Positions 53,008 to 63,915 of a stretch of 64,000 nt of DNA are shown here, piece after piece. Origin of the DNA: Clostridium zeae (GTDB taxonomy: Bacteria; Bacillota; Clostridia; Clostridiales; Clostridiaceae); NCBI RefSeq assembly GCF_017312485.1, contig NZ_BMBA01000002.1, positions 492,287 to 556,286 on the forward strand, in the 5' to 3' direction. Each line of letters starts with the position of its first letter. Positions within the stretch are counted from its first letter, which is position 1. The notes beneath the pieces are model-generated. The model worked only from the letters and a program-made list of their open reading frames with translations. It had not been told where the DNA came from and ran no database searches. Both the position numbers and the translations under genes were made by a program.

Positions 53008-53988
53008 ATGAAGGAAAAAATTTTAGAAATACTAAAGGAAAATAAGGATTTCGTATCTGGAGAAACTATATGCAAAGAATTTGGAATAACAAGATCTGCA
53101 GTATGGAAATGCATAAAGTCTTTGAAGGAAGATGGATATAATATAGAGTCCTACACTAAAAAGGGATATAAGCTTGTATTCTCTCCAGACTATTTGAATA
53201 AATCAGAGCTAAAGCCTTATTTAAATAACAGTGACTTTGTTAAAGATATCTTATATTTTGACTCAATAGACTCTACCAATACCTATAGCAAAAAAATAGC
53301 CAACGAAGCCAGCGATGGTACTGTTGTTATCGCTGAAGAACAAACACTAGGTAAGGGCCGTTTTGATAGAGCATGGATATCCCCTAAATATAAAGGTATA
53401 TGGTTTTCAATGATATTAAAGCCAGACATTGATCCAATCTTAGTTACTAGAATAACTCAAATTGCTGCTGCAGCAGTGCATTTAGCAATGCATAAACACA
53501 GATTTAAGACTATGATAAAATGGCCAAATGATATAATTCTTAACAATAAAAAAATTGGTGGAATTTTAATTGAGATGAGTTGTGAACTATCTCAAATTAA
53601 TTATATAGTAATCGGTATAGGCATAAATGTGAATCTAGAATCGTCAGATTTTCCTGAAGAAGTTATAAACAAAGCCACTTCCCTTAGGATAGAAGGATCT
53701 AAAGTCGTTGATAGAAAAGTCCTTTTAGCAGATATACTTAATAATTTCGAAACACTTTACAAAGAATTTCTAATAACCGGCTCTGTACAAACCTCTTTAG
53801 AAATATGTAAATTAAACTCATCAGTTTTAGGAAAAGATATAAAGATAATACATAGAGGAAATGAAACTTTTGCGAAAGCAGTAGATCTAAATGAAGATGG
53901 GAACCTTATGGTTTCCTATGAAGATGGTAGTGTAAGACCTCTTTATTCCGGGGAAGTATCAATAAGAGGATTAGATGGGTATGTTTAA
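53008..53988 (+). CDS. birA: Biotin-protein ligase and biotin operon repressor BirA
   Basis: Attaches biotin to the biotin carrier protein AccB and, with its DNA-binding domain, represses biotin genes. Protein of 326 residues: N-terminal winged helix (ENKDFVSGETICKEFGITRSAVWKCIKSLKEDG), catalytic domain with LGKGRFDRAWISP, KWPNDIILNNKKIGGILIEM and IGIGINVN, and a C-terminal SH3-like domain. It converges on the acc/fab operon, which encodes its substrate AccB. Confidence 0.95.
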   Translation: MKEKILEILKENKDFVSGETICKEFGITRSAVWKCIKSLKEDGYNIESYTKKGYKLVFSPDYLNKSELKPYLNNSDFVKDILYFDSIDSTNTYSKKIANEASDGTVVIAEEQTLGKGRFDRAWISPKYKGIWFSMILKPDIDPILVTRITQIAAAAVHLAMHKHRFKTMIKWPNDIILNNKKIGGILIEMSCELSQINYIVIGIGINVNLESSDFPEEVINKATSLRIEGSKVVDRKVLLADILNNFETLYKEFLITGSVQTSLEICKLNSSVLGKDIKIIHRGNETFAKAVDLNEDGNLMVSYEDGSVRPLYSGEVSIRGLDGYV

Positions 53989-54026
53989 AATCCAAAGGGC
54001 TCACCTTGAGTCTCTTTGGATTTTTT
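53989..54026. terminator. Terminator between convergent birA and accA
   Basis: AATCCAAAG pairs with CTTTGGATT, with an inner GCTC/GAGT-type extension, followed by six T on the plus strand and an A/T-rich stretch on the other side. Confidence 0.85.
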
Positions 54027-54033
54027 ATGCCTA

Positions 54034-54843
54034 TTATATATAATCAAATTCACCGTATTTTCTAAATCTTCTATATCTAAACTCTAGCAGTTCTTCTTGT
54101 GTTTTTTCTTTTAAAACTTTAAGCTCTTTTACTAGGTTTTCCTTTATGCTTATACTCACAAAATCCACATCTTTTTGAGCACCACCAACAGGTTCCTTTA
54201 TTATCTTATCGATGACACCCATTTTATATAGATCCAAAGATGTTATCTTCATAACTTCAGCAGCTTCCTTAGCTCTTTTTGAATCTTTCCACAATATAGA
54301 TGCGAACCCTTCTGGTGAAAGAATTGAATATATTGAGTTTTCAAGCATCCATACTCTATCTGCTAAAGCTAAAGCAAGTGCACCACCGCTTCCACCTTCA
54401 CCTATTATTATAGATATCATAGGAACATTCATGCCGGCCATCTCCATAAGGTTTTTTGCAATTGCTTCTCCTTGGCCTCTCTCTTCAGCTCCTACACCAC
54501 AGAAAGCTCCTTTTGTATCTACTAGACATATTATAGGCCTATTGAACTTTTCAGCCATCTTCATATGTCTCAAAGCTTTCCTATATCCTTCTGGGTTTGG
54601 GCTTCCAAAATTTCTTTCTATATTTTCCTTAATATCTCTTCCTCTTTGAATGCCAATTATAGTAACCGGCTCACCATCTAACAGTCCTATACCGCTAACT
54701 ATAGATTTGTCATCTCCAAAGGATCTATCTCCATGAAGCTCAACAAAAGAAGTAAATATTCTATCAATATAATCTAAAGCAGTTGGCCTATCAGCCATAC
54801 GTGCTATCATTAATCTTTCCCATGCACTTAATACTTCACTCAT
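54034..54843 (-). CDS. accA: Acetyl-CoA carboxylase carboxyltransferase, alpha subunit
   Basis: Transfers the carboxyl group from carboxybiotin to acetyl-CoA, with AccD, to make malonyl-CoA. In 269 residues: a crotonase-like fold with [45 protein letters not shown] and [17 protein letters not shown]. It is shorter than E. coli AccA, lacking the N-terminal extension, as in other clostridia. Last gene of the fatty-acid operon, 13 bases after accD. Confidence 0.95.
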   Translation of the reverse strand: MSEVLSAWERLMIARMADRPTALDYIDRIFTSFVELHGDRSFGDDKSIVSGIGLLDGEPVTIIGIQRGRDIKENIERNFGSPNPEGYRKALRHMKMAEKFNRPIICLVDTKGAFCGVGAEERGQGEAIAKNLMEMAGMNVPMISIIIGEGGSGGALALALADRVWMLENSIYSILSPEGFASILWKDSKRAKEAAEVMKITSLDLYKMGVIDKIIKEPVGGAQKDVDFVSISIKENLVKELKVLKEKTQEELLEFRYRRFRKYGEFDYI

Positions 54844-54855
54844 AAAGTCACATCC

Positions 54856-55719
54856 TTATTTACATCCATGAAGCGAAAGAAGTACTGATAAAGTTTCCTT
54901 CATTTCTTCTCTCTTCACTATTTTATCAACAAAGCCATGTTCTAATAAAAACTCAGAAGTTTGAAACTCATCTGGAAGCTTTTGTTTTATGGTCTGTTCT
55001 ATTACTCTTCTTCCTGCGAAACCTATAAGAGCTTTAGGTTCGGCCAAAATTATATCACCTAGACTAGCATAAGAAGCTGTAACTCCACCAGTTGTAGGAT
55101 CTGTAATAACTGATATATATAATAAACCTGCCTCATCATGTCGCTTTAAAGCAGCACTTGTTTTCGCCATTTGCATTAGTGAAAGAATGCCTTCCTGCAT
55201 TCTAGCTCCACCAGAACATGTAAAGATAATTACTGGTTCTTTTCTAGCTGTGGCAATCTCTATAGCTTGAGTTATCTTTTCCCCTACTACAGACCCCATA
55301 CTACCCATCATAAAATTACTATCCATAACAGCTAATACTACATTTTTACCGTTAACCTTACCAAGACCAGTAGTTACCCCGTCAGTGATACCTGATTTTT
55401 CTTGACTCTCAATTAGCTTATCTTTGTATCCAGGAAAATTTAATGGATTTTTAGCTATCATTCCATAATTAAATTCCTTAAAAGTTCCTCTATCCATTAT
55501 TGATGCAATTCTCTCATCTGCAGACATTCTAAAGTATCCACCACAGTGAGTGCAGATTTTATGATTTTCATCTATTTCTTTCTTGTATATTATCTTTCCA
55601 CAGGAGTTACATTTAACCCACATTCCATCCGGAATTGCAGGTTGATTCTCCTCCTCTGCCTTACTTGTTTCTACATTCATAGGAACAGTAAAATATTTTT
55701 TCTTTTTAAACAATCCCAT
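54856..55719 (-). CDS. accD: Acetyl-CoA carboxylase carboxyltransferase, beta subunit
   Basis: Partner of AccA. In 287 residues, an N-terminal zinc ribbon with four Cys ([28 protein letters not shown]) is followed by a crotonase-type domain with [44 protein letters not shown] and [26 protein letters not shown]. Between accC and accA in the operon; 14 bases from accC. Confidence 0.95.
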   Translation of the reverse strand: MGLFKKKKYFTVPMNVETSKAEEENQPAIPDGMWVKCNSCGKIIYKKEIDENHKICTHCGGYFRMSADERIASIMDRGTFKEFNYGMIAKNPLNFPGYKDKLIESQEKSGITDGVTTGLGKVNGKNVVLAVMDSNFMMGSMGSVVGEKITQAIEIATARKEPVIIFTCSGGARMQEGILSLMQMAKTSAALKRHDEAGLLYISVITDPTTGGVTASYASLGDIILAEPKALIGFAGRRVIEQTIKQKLPDEFQTSEFLLEHGFVDKIVKREEMKETLSVLLSLHGCK

Positions 55720-55732
55720 AAGCTTTCACCTA

Positions 55733-57076
55733 TTATTTTATTATTTCCTTATTTATAAATCCGGTATCAAACTTTCCATCTATAAATTTCGGATGATTCA
55801 ATATTTCTAATTGAAAGTCTATATTATTATCAATACCATCTATAGTGAATTCCCACAAGGCTCTTTTCATTTTTTCTATAGCTTCTTCTCTAGTTTTGCC
55901 GAAAACTATTAGTTTCGCTATCATAGAATCATAATGAGGTGGAATTACATATCCATTATACACTGCACTGTCAATTCTTACACCATTTCCTCCCGGCATA
56001 AAAAGAAATTCTATCTTTCCTGGAGAAGGGGCAAAGTTTCTATGTGGATTCTCGGCATTTATCCTACACTCAATAGCATGACCCTTTATCTCTAGGCTCT
56101 CTTGGGTAATTGAAAGTTGTTCTCCTGCTGCTATCTTGATTTGCTCTTTTACTAAATCAATACCTGTAACCATCTCAGTAACTGGATGCTCAACCTGTAT
56201 TCTTGTATTCATTTCCATAAAGTAGAATCTTCCATTCTTATCAAGAAGGAATTCTATAGTTCCAGCATTTTTATAATCCACTGCTTTTGCAGCTTTTACT
56301 GCAGCATTTCCCATTCTATCTCTTAAGTCTTTATCTAAAACCACAGAAGGCGCTTCTTCTAAAACCTTTTGATTTCTTCTTTGAAGTGAACAGTCTCTTT
56401 CTCCTAGGTGAATTATGTTTCCGTGTTCATCACCTAATATCTGAAATTCTATATGTCTAGGATTTTCTATGAACTTTTCCATGTAAATCCTGTCATCTCC
56501 AAAGTTTACCTTTGCTTCACTTTTTGCTGTTTCATAGGCATTATCTAATTCTTCCCTTTTATGAACAATTCTAATACCTTTTCCGCCGCCACCAGCAGAA
56601 GCTTTTACCATAACAGGATATCCTATGTTTTCAGCACTATCATAAGCTTCTTCTAAAGTCTCTATGATACCTTCCGTTCCAGGAACTACTGGAACTCCAG
56701 CATCTATCATAACTTCTCTTGCTCTTGATTTGTCTCCCATCATTTCTATAGTACTAGGTGATGGTCCTATAAACTTAATATTACATTCTTCACACATTCT
56801 TGCAAATACTGAGTTTTCTGATAAAAATCCGAATCCTGGGTGAATAGCTTGCGCTCCTGTAAGTACTGCTGCACTGATTATATTGCCCATATTTAAATAG
56901 CTATCTTTAGATTTTGCAGGACCTATACAAACTGCTTCATCAGCAATTTGTGCATGAAGGGAATCTCTATCTGCTTCTGAGTAAACAGCTACAGTCTCTA
57001 TTCCCATTTCTCTACATGCTCTTATTATTCTTACTGCTATTTCTCCTCTATTGGCTATAAGTATCTTTCTTATCAT
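55733..57076 (-). CDS. accC: Acetyl-CoA carboxylase biotin carboxylase subunit
   Basis: Carboxylates biotin on AccB using bicarbonate and ATP. In 447 residues: ATP-grasp fold with the start [25 protein letters not shown], the glycine-rich loop [17 protein letters not shown], and the catalytic region [26 protein letters not shown]. Length is normal. RBS GAGGTGA. The biotinylated partner AccB is encoded two genes upstream. Confidence 0.96.
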   Translation of the reverse strand: MIRKILIANRGEIAVRIIRACREMGIETVAVYSEADRDSLHAQIADEAVCIGPAKSKDSYLNMGNIISAAVLTGAQAIHPGFGFLSENSVFARMCEECNIKFIGPSPSTIEMMGDKSRAREVMIDAGVPVVPGTEGIIETLEEAYDSAENIGYPVMVKASAGGGGKGIRIVHKREELDNAYETAKSEAKVNFGDDRIYMEKFIENPRHIEFQILGDEHGNIIHLGERDCSLQRRNQKVLEEAPSVVLDKDLRDRMGNAAVKAAKAVDYKNAGTIEFLLDKNGRFYFMEMNTRIQVEHPVTEMVTGIDLVKEQIKIAAGEQLSITQESLEIKGHAIECRINAENPHRNFAPSPGKIEFLFMPGGNGVRIDSAVYNGYVIPPHYDSMIAKLIVFGKTREEAIEKMKRALWEFTIDGIDNNIDFQLEILNHPKFIDGKFDTGFINKEIIK

Positions 57077-57097
57077 TTAATCACCTCAATTAAGGAA

Positions 57098-57523
57098 TTA
57101 GTCTCCTATAGCGAACATAAACTCGCCTTCAACAGCCTTTTCATCGCCTACGTATGCTATGCCTTTTCCTACACCTGCTGGTCCTTTTGCTTTAATTATC
57201 TCAACTTCTAGTCTTAAAGTGTCTCCAGGAACTACCTGTCTTCTGAATTTTACTTTATCAATTCTTCCGAAGAAAGCTATTTTCCCCTTATTCTCTTCTA
57301 ATGAAAGCATTGCTACAGCTCCAGTTTGAGCTAAAGCTTCTATTATCAAAACCCCTGGCATAACTGGATGACCTGGGAAGTGACCTTGAAAAAAGTTTTC
57401 ATTACCTGTCACATTTTTAATAGCTACAGCTCTCTTTCCTTCTTCAAGCTCTAAAACTCTATCTATTAATAGAAATGGATATCTATGTGGAATTATTTCT
57501 TGTATTTGCTTTATATCTAGCAT
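57098..57523 (-). CDS. fabZ: 3-hydroxyacyl-ACP dehydratase FabZ
   Basis: Dehydrates 3-hydroxyacyl-ACP in chain elongation. In 141 residues a hot-dog fold has the catalytic His in [14 protein letters not shown] and Glu in [20 protein letters not shown]. The ATG at 57523 follows GGAG by nine bases; a TTG three codons earlier abuts that RBS. It lies between accB and accC. Confidence 0.95.
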   Translation of the reverse strand: MLDIKQIQEIIPHRYPFLLIDRVLELEEGKRAVAIKNVTGNENFFQGHFPGHPVMPGVLIIEALAQTGAVAMLSLEENKGKIAFFGRIDKVKFRRQVVPGDTLRLEVEIIKAKGPAGVGKGIAYVGDEKAVEGEFMFAIGD

Positions 57524-57538
57524 ATAAATCAACTCCTA

Positions 57539-58000
57539 TTATTTAATTCTGAACAACTTCTGACCGTATTCTACCATCTGTTCGTTAGAAACTAGTACTT
57601 CAACAATTTCTCCATCCACTTCACTTTGTATTTCGTTCATAATCTTCATAGCTTCTATGATACAAAGTACATCGCCTTTTTTAACTTTGTCTCCAACATT
57701 CACAAAAGCTGGCTTCTCACTACCTGCTGAAGCGTAAAAAGTTCCTACTATTGGAGAATTTACGTATGTTCCGCCTTTAACTTCTACTTCTTCAACAACC
57801 TTTTCTGTCTTGCTTTCTGATATATATTCTAATTTGCTAGCTTCAACAGCTTTTATTTCCTTTGTTGTAGTTGTTTTTGGAGCACTCACATTATTATCTT
57901 TACTCATCTTAAGAGAAACTCCGTCAAACTCCATTTCGAAGTTTGTAAGATCAGAAGAATTGATTATTCCAATCAATTCTTTAATTGAAGCATAATCCAT
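57539..58000 (-). CDS. accB: Biotin carboxyl carrier protein of acetyl-CoA carboxylase
   Basis: Carries biotin between AccC and AccA/AccD. In 153 residues: an N-terminal part (SIKELIGIINSSDLTNFEMEFDGVSLKMSKDN), an Ala/Thr/Val/Glu-rich linker and a C-terminal biotinyl domain with IVGTFYASAG and the biotin lysine in CIIEAMKIMNEIQSEVDG (about 120). The sequence has Ile in place of the usual Met/Leu after EAMK. Substrate of BirA encoded downstream on the other strand. Confidence 0.95.
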   Translation of the reverse strand: MDYASIKELIGIINSSDLTNFEMEFDGVSLKMSKDNNVSAPKTTTTKEIKAVEASKLEYISESKTEKVVEEVEVKGGTYVNSPIVGTFYASAGSEKPAFVNVGDKVKKGDVLCIIEAMKIMNEIQSEVDGEIVEVLVSNEQMVEYGQKLFRIK

Positions 58001-58006
58001 AAAACA

Positions 58007-59251
58007 TTACCTCTCAGTCCATTTTTTAAATAGAAGTACACCATTATGACCGCCAAATCCTAAGGAATTTGAAAGTACATATTTAACTTCTTGATTTCTT
58101 CCTGTATTCACTACATAATCTAAATCACAGTCTTCATCAGCATTTTCATAACCAATTGTAGCTGGTATATAGTTTTCTTCTACTGCCTTAATTGCCACTA
58201 TAGCTTCTATTGCTCCAGCTGCTCCTAAAAGGTGACCAGTCATTGATTTCGTTGAACTAACTGGTACTTTATAAGCTTGCTCTCCAAATAGTCTTTTTAT
58301 AGCTACTGTTTCAAATTTATCATTATATGGAGTACTTGTTCCATGAGCATTTATATAGCTTACTTCTTCTTTAGCAATGTTACCTTCTGTAATAGCAAGT
58401 TCCATAGCCCTAGCAGCACCTTCACCTTCAGGAGATGGTGAAGTCATATGATAAGCATCACAAGTGCTTCCATATCCAACTACTTCTCCATATATCTTTG
58501 CTCCTCTTGCTAGTGCATGATCTAATTCTTCAAGAATTAGTATTCCTGCACCTTCTCCCATAACAAAGCCTTCTCTATCTTTATCAAAAGGAATAGATGC
58601 TCTCTTAGGATTCTCATTTTTTGACAAAGCATTCATAGATGCAAATCCTGCTATACCAAGAGGTGTTATTGAAGCTTCAGCACCACCTGCTATCATTATA
58701 TCACTATATCCAAATTTTATGTTTCTAAAAGCCTCACCTATAGAATTGGTAGCACTTGCACAAGCAGTTATTACTGAAGTACATATTCCCTTTGCACCAA
58801 ATCTTATAGCGATATTACCTGCAGCCATGTTTGAAATTGACATTGGTATAAAAAACGGTGAAACTCTTGTAGGTCCTTTTTCATGAAGCTTTATAGTTTG
58901 TTCTTCTATAGTAGCAAGACCTCCTATACCTGAGCCAACGATAACTCCTAATCTTTCTTTATTAACTTTATCAAGATCCAATTTTGAATTTTCTACTGCT
59001 TGTTGTGCTGCAGCTAATGCAAATTGGCAGTATCTATCCATTCTTCTAACTTCTTTTCTGTCTATATATTCTTCAGGGATAAAATCTTTTACCTCTGCAG
59101 CAAGTTTTACTTTTTGTTCTGTAGTATCAAAAGCTTTTATTTCATTAACTCCACAAACGCCTTCTTTAATACCATTCCAAAAAGAGTCAACACTATTTCC
59201 TAAAGGAGTTATTGCTCCCATTCCCGTTACTACAACTCTTCTTTCCATCAT
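58007..59251 (-). CDS. fabF: 3-oxoacyl-ACP synthase II
   Basis: Condensing enzyme that elongates acyl-ACP with malonyl-ACP. In 414 residues the triad is Cys in [11 protein letters not shown], His in [12 protein letters not shown] and His in [13 protein letters not shown] start at the ATG at 59251 (protein [15 protein letters not shown]), seven bases after AAGGA; the longer frame to 59287 would overlap fabG and adds 12 unlikely residues. It follows fabG by ten bases. Confidence 0.95.
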   Translation of the reverse strand: MMERRVVVTGMGAITPLGNSVDSFWNGIKEGVCGVNEIKAFDTTEQKVKLAAEVKDFIPEEYIDRKEVRRMDRYCQFALAAAQQAVENSKLDLDKVNKERLGVIVGSGIGGLATIEEQTIKLHEKGPTRVSPFFIPMSISNMAAGNIAIRFGAKGICTSVITACASATNSIGEAFRNIKFGYSDIMIAGGAEASITPLGIAGFASMNALSKNENPKRASIPFDKDREGFVMGEGAGILILEELDHALARGAKIYGEVVGYGSTCDAYHMTSPSPEGEGAARAMELAITEGNIAKEEVSYINAHGTSTPYNDKFETVAIKRLFGEQAYKVPVSSTKSMTGHLLGAAGAIEAIVAIKAVEENYIPATIGYENADEDCDLDYVVNTGRNQEVKYVLSNSLGFGGHNGVLLFKKWTER

Positions 59252-59261
59252 TCCACCATCC

Positions 59262-59996
59262 TTACATAACCATTCCGCCATCAACATTTATAACCTGGCC
59301 AGTAATATAATTTGATAAATCGCTTACTAAGAATCCTACAAGATTAGCAACATCTTCTGTAGTACCTAATTTCTTTAAAGGAATTGAACTTAATGTAGCT
59401 TCCTTCACTTTATCTGATAATGCATCTGTCATATCTGTTTCTATAAACCCAGGTGCTACCGCATTACATGTTATACCTCTTGAAGCAAGTTCTCTAGCAA
59501 CAGATTTAGTAAGCCCTATAACTCCTGCTTTTGACGCAGCATAATTTGCTTGACCTGCATTTCCAGTAATACCTACTACAGAAGTCAAGTTTACTATCTT
59601 ACCACTTCTTTGCTTCATCATTATAGAAGATGCTGACCTTATTGTATTGAATGTACCTTTTAGATTTGTATTTATAACACTGTCAAAATCTTGATCTTTC
59701 ATTCTCATTATTAGTCCATCTTTAGTTATTCCTGCATTGTTAACAAGTATATCTACAGAGCCAAACTCAGCGAATGCTGTCTTTATAAGCTTATCAGCGT
59801 CTTCACTGCTCGATATATCACATTGTACACCTATAGCATTTACACCAAATGCTTTTATTTCAGCTAAAACTTCGTCTATAGAGCTACTTCTATAGTTAAC
59901 TACTATATTAGCTCCCATTTCAGCAAGCTTAATAGCAATAGCTTTCCCTATTCCTCTACTTCCTCCAGTAATTACTGCAGTTTTTCCCTTTAACAT
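59262..59996 (-). CDS. fabG: 3-oxoacyl-ACP reductase
   Basis: NADPH-dependent reduction of 3-oxoacyl-ACP. In 244 residues a short-chain dehydrogenase has the cofactor loop [20 protein letters not shown], catalytic Ser region ([13 protein letters not shown]), [14 protein letters not shown] (Tyr-Lys pair), and the C-terminal [18 protein letters not shown]. 17 bases after fabD. Confidence 0.96.
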   Translation of the reverse strand: MLKGKTAVITGGSRGIGKAIAIKLAEMGANIVVNYRSSSIDEVLAEIKAFGVNAIGVQCDISSSEDADKLIKTAFAEFGSVDILVNNAGITKDGLIMRMKDQDFDSVINTNLKGTFNTIRSASSIMMKQRSGKIVNLTSVVGITGNAGQANYAASKAGVIGLTKSVARELASRGITCNAVAPGFIETDMTDALSDKVKEATLSSIPLKKLGTTEDVANLVGFLVSDLSNYITGQVINVDGGMVM

Positions 59997-60013
59997 GAAT
60001 TCACACCTTCCTA

Positions 60014-60952
60014 TTAATTTAACTTGCTTAATCCGTCAATAGTTTTATCTAAAGATTTAATGTCTTCAACATTAAATATGTTTACATTTCTGCTTATCTT
60101 TCTAACAAAGCCACTAAGAGCGCGCCCTGGTCCAACTTCTATAAAGGTATCAACACCATCATTTATCATAAGTTTTATAGAATCTTCCCATTTTACTGAA
60201 CTCATGACTTGTTCAACTAGTAAAGGCTTTACATCAGAAGTTGAATTTACATATTCAGCAGTAACATTACTAATAAGTGGAATACTTAGTTCATTTAATT
60301 CTATTTTATCCAATTCTCCAAATAATCTTTCACTTGCTGGTTTCATCATTGATGTATGAAAAGGACCACTTACAGTTAATGGAATAACTCTTTTTGCTCC
60401 TCTTTCAGATAATAAGGCACCGCACTTTTCAACAGCATCCTTTTCACCGGCAATAACTATTTGGTCTGGGCAGTTATAATTAGCTACTTCAACTACACCA
60501 AATTCTTTGCATTCGTTAACACATGAATTAAGAACCTCTTTATCCATACCAAGTACTGCAGACATAGCCCCTATACCTAGAGGTACAGCTTCCTGCATAA
60601 AGAATCCTCTTTTCTTAACTAAAGTTACTGCATCATTAAAGCTCATAGTTCCTGCTGCAACATGAGCTGAGTATTCACCTAAGCTAAGTCCAGCAACTAC
60701 ATCAAAGTTTATTCCTTTTTCTTGTATAACCTTAAGAGCAGCAATAGATGTAGTTAAAATAGCAGGTTGAGTATTTTCAGTTTTATTTAATTCTGTATTT
60801 GGGCCTTCAAAGCATATTGACTTAAGTGAAAATCCTAAGGCTTCATCAGCTTTATTAAATATGTCTCTTGCAACCTCATAATTATCATATAATTCTTTTC
60901 CCATTCCAACGTATTGTGCACCTTGGCCGGAAAATAATAATGCTATCTTCAT
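60014..60952 (-). CDS. fabD: Malonyl-CoA:ACP transacylase
   Basis: Loads malonyl onto acyl carrier protein. In 312 residues: start KIALLFSGQGAQYVGMG, nucleophile serine in AGLSLGEYSAHVAAG (about 92), active-site His in TVSGPFHTSMM (about 200). I use the second of two adjacent ATG codons (60952) because it has a better distance (five bases) from AGGAGG. It follows fabK by six bases. Confidence 0.94.
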   Translation of the reverse strand: MKIALLFSGQGAQYVGMGKELYDNYEVARDIFNKADEALGFSLKSICFEGPNTELNKTENTQPAILTTSIAALKVIQEKGINFDVVAGLSLGEYSAHVAAGTMSFNDAVTLVKKRGFFMQEAVPLGIGAMSAVLGMDKEVLNSCVNECKEFGVVEVANYNCPDQIVIAGEKDAVEKCGALLSERGAKRVIPLTVSGPFHTSMMKPASERLFGELDKIELNELSIPLISNVTAEYVNSTSDVKPLLVEQVMSSVKWEDSIKLMINDGVDTFIEVGPGRALSGFVRKISRNVNIFNVEDIKSLDKTIDGLSKLN

Positions 60953-60961
60953 CATATCCTC

Positions 60962-61894
60962 CTAGTTAAGCTTCGCTATAAGTTCATCATATTTTTCAAA
61001 CATCTCTTTTATGATTTCTTCACAACTTTGTTCTTTTGATATCATACCAGCTATCTGTCCTGCCATGAACGAACCTTCGTCAGGATTTCCTTCAACAACA
61101 GCCTTAGCTAAAGCCCCACGTCCTAGTTCGTCATAAGCTTCAATTGGAGCATTTTCTTTTTCTAATGCCTCAAACTTTTTAGCAAGCTTATTTTTAATAA
61201 CCTGAACTGGATGACCTGTAACCCTTCCAGTAACCATTGTATCTATATCCTTAGCCTTTATTACGATATCTTTATAGTTTTGATGTATCGTACACTCTTT
61301 AGCAACTAAAAATCTAGTACCTACCTGCACTCCCTTTGCACCAAGCATAGATACTGCTGCAATTCCTCTTCCATCACCAATACCACCTGCAGCTATTACT
61401 GGTATATTTACTGCATCCACTACTTGTGGTACTAAAGCCATAGTTGTAAGCTTACCTACATGACCACCAGATTCACAGCCTTCAGCAATAACAGCATCTG
61501 CACCACATCTTTCCATTCTCTTTGCCAATGCCACAGAAGGTACAACTGGAATAACCTTTATTCCGTTATTTTTCCACATCTCAACATATTTTCCAGGATT
61601 ACCAGCTCCGGTAGTTACAACTTTTACACCTTCTTCGCAAACTACTCTAGCTAATTCATCTGCATTTGGGCTTAAAAGCATTATGTTTACTCCAAAAGGT
61701 TTATCCGTCAAAGTTTTTGCTTTTCTTATTTGCTCTCTAACATGTTCAACCGGTGCATTTGCTCCTGCAATTATACCAAGACCTCCAGCATTTGATACAG
61801 CAGATGCCAATGATGCATCCGCTACCCAAGCCATACCCCCTTGTAAAATAGGGTATTTTATATTTAGAAGTTCACAAATATCTGCCTTAATCAT
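60962..61894 (-). CDS. fabK: Enoyl-ACP reductase II
   Basis: Flavin-dependent last step of each elongation cycle, the FabK type instead of FabI, which makes the organism insensitive to FabI inhibitors such as triclosan (family knowledge). In 310 residues, a TIM barrel of the nitronate monooxygenase family shows [75 protein letters not shown]. Position inside the fab operon separates it from true nitronate monooxygenases. RBS AGGAGG. Confidence 0.94.
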   Translation of the reverse strand: MIKADICELLNIKYPILQGGMAWVADASLASAVSNAGGLGIIAGANAPVEHVREQIRKAKTLTDKPFGVNIMLLSPNADELARVVCEEGVKVVTTGAGNPGKYVEMWKNNGIKVIPVVPSVALAKRMERCGADAVIAEGCESGGHVGKLTTMALVPQVVDAVNIPVIAAGGIGDGRGIAAVSMLGAKGVQVGTRFLVAKECTIHQNYKDIVIKAKDIDTMVTGRVTGHPVQVIKNKLAKKFEALEKENAPIEAYDELGRGALAKAVVEGNPDEGSFMAGQIAGMISKEQSCEEIIKEMFEKYDELIAKLN

Positions 61895-61910
61895 ATTTTC
61901 CTCCTAAGGA

Positions 61911-62132
61911 TTAAACTCTCTCTTCGATATAAGTAACTGCATCTCCAACTGTCTTTATAGCTTCTACATCTTCTATTTTTACATTGAATTCTTCTTCTAA
62001 GTCCATGATTATTTGGAATAAATCTAAAGAATCAGCACCTAAATCTTCTTGAAATGTAGTTTCTAATGTTATTACATCAGCGTCTACTCCTAATTGTTCT
62101 ACTATTACCTCTTTTATTTTTTCTAATACCAT
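61911..62132 (-). CDS. acpP: Acyl carrier protein
   Basis: Carries the growing acyl chain on phosphopantetheine. In 73 residues, the attachment serine is in LGADSLDLFQIIMDLEEEF (about 35), a helical acidic small protein. RBS AGGAGG. First gene of the long fabK-to-accA run. A weak hairpin (62204-62239) and about 200 bases separate it from fabH. Confidence 0.96.
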   Translation of the reverse strand: MVLEKIKEVIVEQLGVDADVITLETTFQEDLGADSLDLFQIIMDLEEEFNVKIEDVEAIKTVGDAVTYIEERV

Positions 62133-62203
62133 TATTTTTTCCTCCTAATAATTTCATAATTTATATTTATCCGGCTATCTTTTAAAAATAAAGACACAAT
62201 TTT

Positions 62204-62239
62204 TAAAAATCATCTTTTAGTACTATTAAAAAAAGATGA
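62204..62239 (-). terminator. Weak hairpin between fabH and acpP
   Basis: TCATCTTTT pairs with AAAAGATGA around 12 bases and is followed by five T on the minus strand. It might attenuate readthrough from fabT-fabH into acpP, allowing unequal expression. Confidence 0.4.
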
Positions 62240-62332
62240 CTGCTTTATTTTATTTTTGTTGAGCCAGTAAAATTGGCAAATTTTTTTAATTTAATATTAA
62301 AATTTTACAACTTGTTTATGCGTAAATTAATT

Positions 62333-63310
62333 CTACCACTGTAGGAATACAGATCCCCAAGTGAGACCTCCGCCAAAACCAACTAAAACTAACTTATCTC
62401 CCTGCTGAAGCAATCCATTTTTATTAGCTTCATCTAATGCCAAAGGAATAGATGCAGCTGATGTGTTACCATACTTATTTAGATTTACATAAAACTTTTC
62501 TTTAGGTAAGTCTAGTTTTTTAGCTGCAGAGTCCACGATTCTAAGATTAGCTTGGTGTGGGAATATTAATTTCACTTCATCTAGTGATGTTTCTGCTTTT
62601 GCTAACACTTCATTTACTGCTTGTGGAATCTTATTTACTGCAAATCTAAAGATCTCTTTACCATCCATATTTATATAGATTTCATCTTCTTGATTTTCAT
62701 CTTCAATATATGGATTCTTAGGAACGAATTCTCCCGACGTAAGAGAACTTCTACCCAAAGTTCCATCGGATCCTAGCACAGAACTTATTATTCCCTTTTC
62801 TTCAGTCTTTTTAAGTACTACTGCACCAGCTCCATCTCCAAAAAGAACACAGGTACTTCTATCATTCCAGTTTACTATTCTTGAAAGGGTTTCTGCTCCT
62901 ATTACTAAAGCATTAACCTCTTCTCCTGCTCTCATAATTTTATCTGCTACAGATATAGCATATATAAAACCTGAACATGCAGCACTTACATCAAACGCGT
63001 AAGCTTTTTTAGCTCCAATGATATCTTGAACTATGCATGCTGTTGATGGAGTAAACATATCTGGAGTAGTTGTTGCTACTATTAGCAAATCTATATCCAT
63101 AGGTGTAAGCCCTGCATTATTTATTGCATCTAATCCAGCCTTTGCAGCTAATGCTGAAGTGTTTTCCCCTAAAGAAATTCTTCTTTCTCTTATTCCTGTT
63201 CTAGAACTAATCCATTGATCATCTGTTTCAACTATTTTAGATAAATCATCATTAGTAACTATATTATTTGGTGCATAACTTCCTGTTGATATTATCTTTG
63301 TATAAACCAT
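62333..63310 (-). CDS. fabH: 3-oxoacyl-ACP synthase III
   Basis: Starts fatty-acid synthesis by joining acetyl-CoA or a branched starter to malonyl-ACP. In 325 residues, the triad is Cys in VSAACSGFIYAIS (about 112), His in FPHQANLRIV (about 253) and Asn in YGNTSAASIPLAL (about 283). RBS AAGGAG. Starts two bases after fabT ends. Confidence 0.96.
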   Translation of the reverse strand: MVYTKIISTGSYAPNNIVTNDDLSKIVETDDQWISSRTGIRERRISLGENTSALAAKAGLDAINNAGLTPMDIDLLIVATTTPDMFTPSTACIVQDIIGAKKAYAFDVSAACSGFIYAISVADKIMRAGEEVNALVIGAETLSRIVNWNDRSTCVLFGDGAGAVVLKKTEEKGIISSVLGSDGTLGRSSLTSGEFVPKNPYIEDENQEDEIYINMDGKEIFRFAVNKIPQAVNEVLAKAETSLDEVKLIFPHQANLRIVDSAAKKLDLPKEKFYVNLNKYGNTSAASIPLALDEANKNGLLQQGDKLVLVGFGGGLTWGSVFLQW

Positions 63311-63312
63311 AA

Positions 63313-63780
63313 CTACTCCTTGCTTTCTTTATTAAATAAATCATATGTATTTCTACAAAACACATTTAATTTTTGTAGAGCGTGAACCAGTACAGCTTCT
63401 TCTTCTTCAGATAAGTCTGTCACTGTTACTTTTACCAACTCTAAATGAAACTTTTCATGAATTCTATAAAGTAACTTACCTTTCTTGGTAAGGCTAATTT
63501 TAACTACTCTTCTATCTTCCTCAGATCTTATTCTCTCAACATAACCTTTCTTAACAAGATTATTTATTGCAATTGTCAGTGTACCTACTGTTATACTCAG
63601 CTGCTTTGCTACTTCACTCATGCTTTTTGAATCATAGTAACCTATAGCCTCAACAGTATGAACTTCTGTAACAGAGACATCATTAAATGCTCCTGACTGC
63701 AGTGCGTATTCTTCTATATTTAAAATCTCATTAAAGATATCCACGAGAAGAGAATTGATAATACTATGAGTATTATTCAT
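63313..63780 (-). CDS. fabT: FabT-type MarR regulator of fatty-acid synthesis
   Basis: MarR-family repressor of 155 residues: helix-turn-helix MSEVAKQLSITVGTLTIAINNLVKKGYVERI with the wing RSEEDRRVVKISLTKKG. FabT proteins use long-chain acyl-ACP as co-repressor and bind TTTGAT-ATCAAA boxes. Such a box is present just upstream (63799-63811). Start at the ATG at 63780, four bases after GGAGG; an earlier frame to 63810 would overlap the operator. Confidence 0.93.
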   Translation of the reverse strand: MNNTHSIINSLLVDIFNEILNIEEYALQSGAFNDVSVTEVHTVEAIGYYDSKSMSEVAKQLSITVGTLTIAINNLVKKGYVERIRSEEDRRVVKISLTKKGKLLYRIHEKFHLELVKVTVTDLSEEEEAVLVHALQKLNVFCRNTYDLFNKESKE

Positions 63781-63798
63781 ATTGCCTCCTAAATATAT

Positions 63799-63811
63799 TT
63801 TGATAATCAAA
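63799..63811. promoter_or_regulatory. FabT operator
   Basis: TTTGATAATCAAA is a perfect 13-base palindrome centred at 63805 and matches the FabT consensus. It lies about 10-20 bases downstream of the expected transcription start, where a bound FabT would act as a roadblock and give autorepression of the fab operon. Confidence 0.88.
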
Positions 63812-63826
63812 GTTTTTTATATTCAA

Positions 63827-63855
63827 AGTATATGGGAATTATTTATTTGAGTCAA
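63827..63855 (-). promoter_or_regulatory. Promoter of the fabT-fab operon
   Basis: On the minus strand TTGACT (63850-63855) and TATACT (63827-63832) are exactly 17 bases apart, close to the sigma-A consensus. Confidence 0.85.
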
Positions 63856-63915
63856 TAGATAGTTTTTCGCTATATATGCTTAAAATTAGATATTTAATCC
63901 ATTTAATTAAAAATA

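Noticed and set aside
60962-61894. Nitronate monooxygenase
   Set aside because: Same fold, but its position between acpP and fabD and the FabK-type motifs make enoyl-ACP reductase far more likely.
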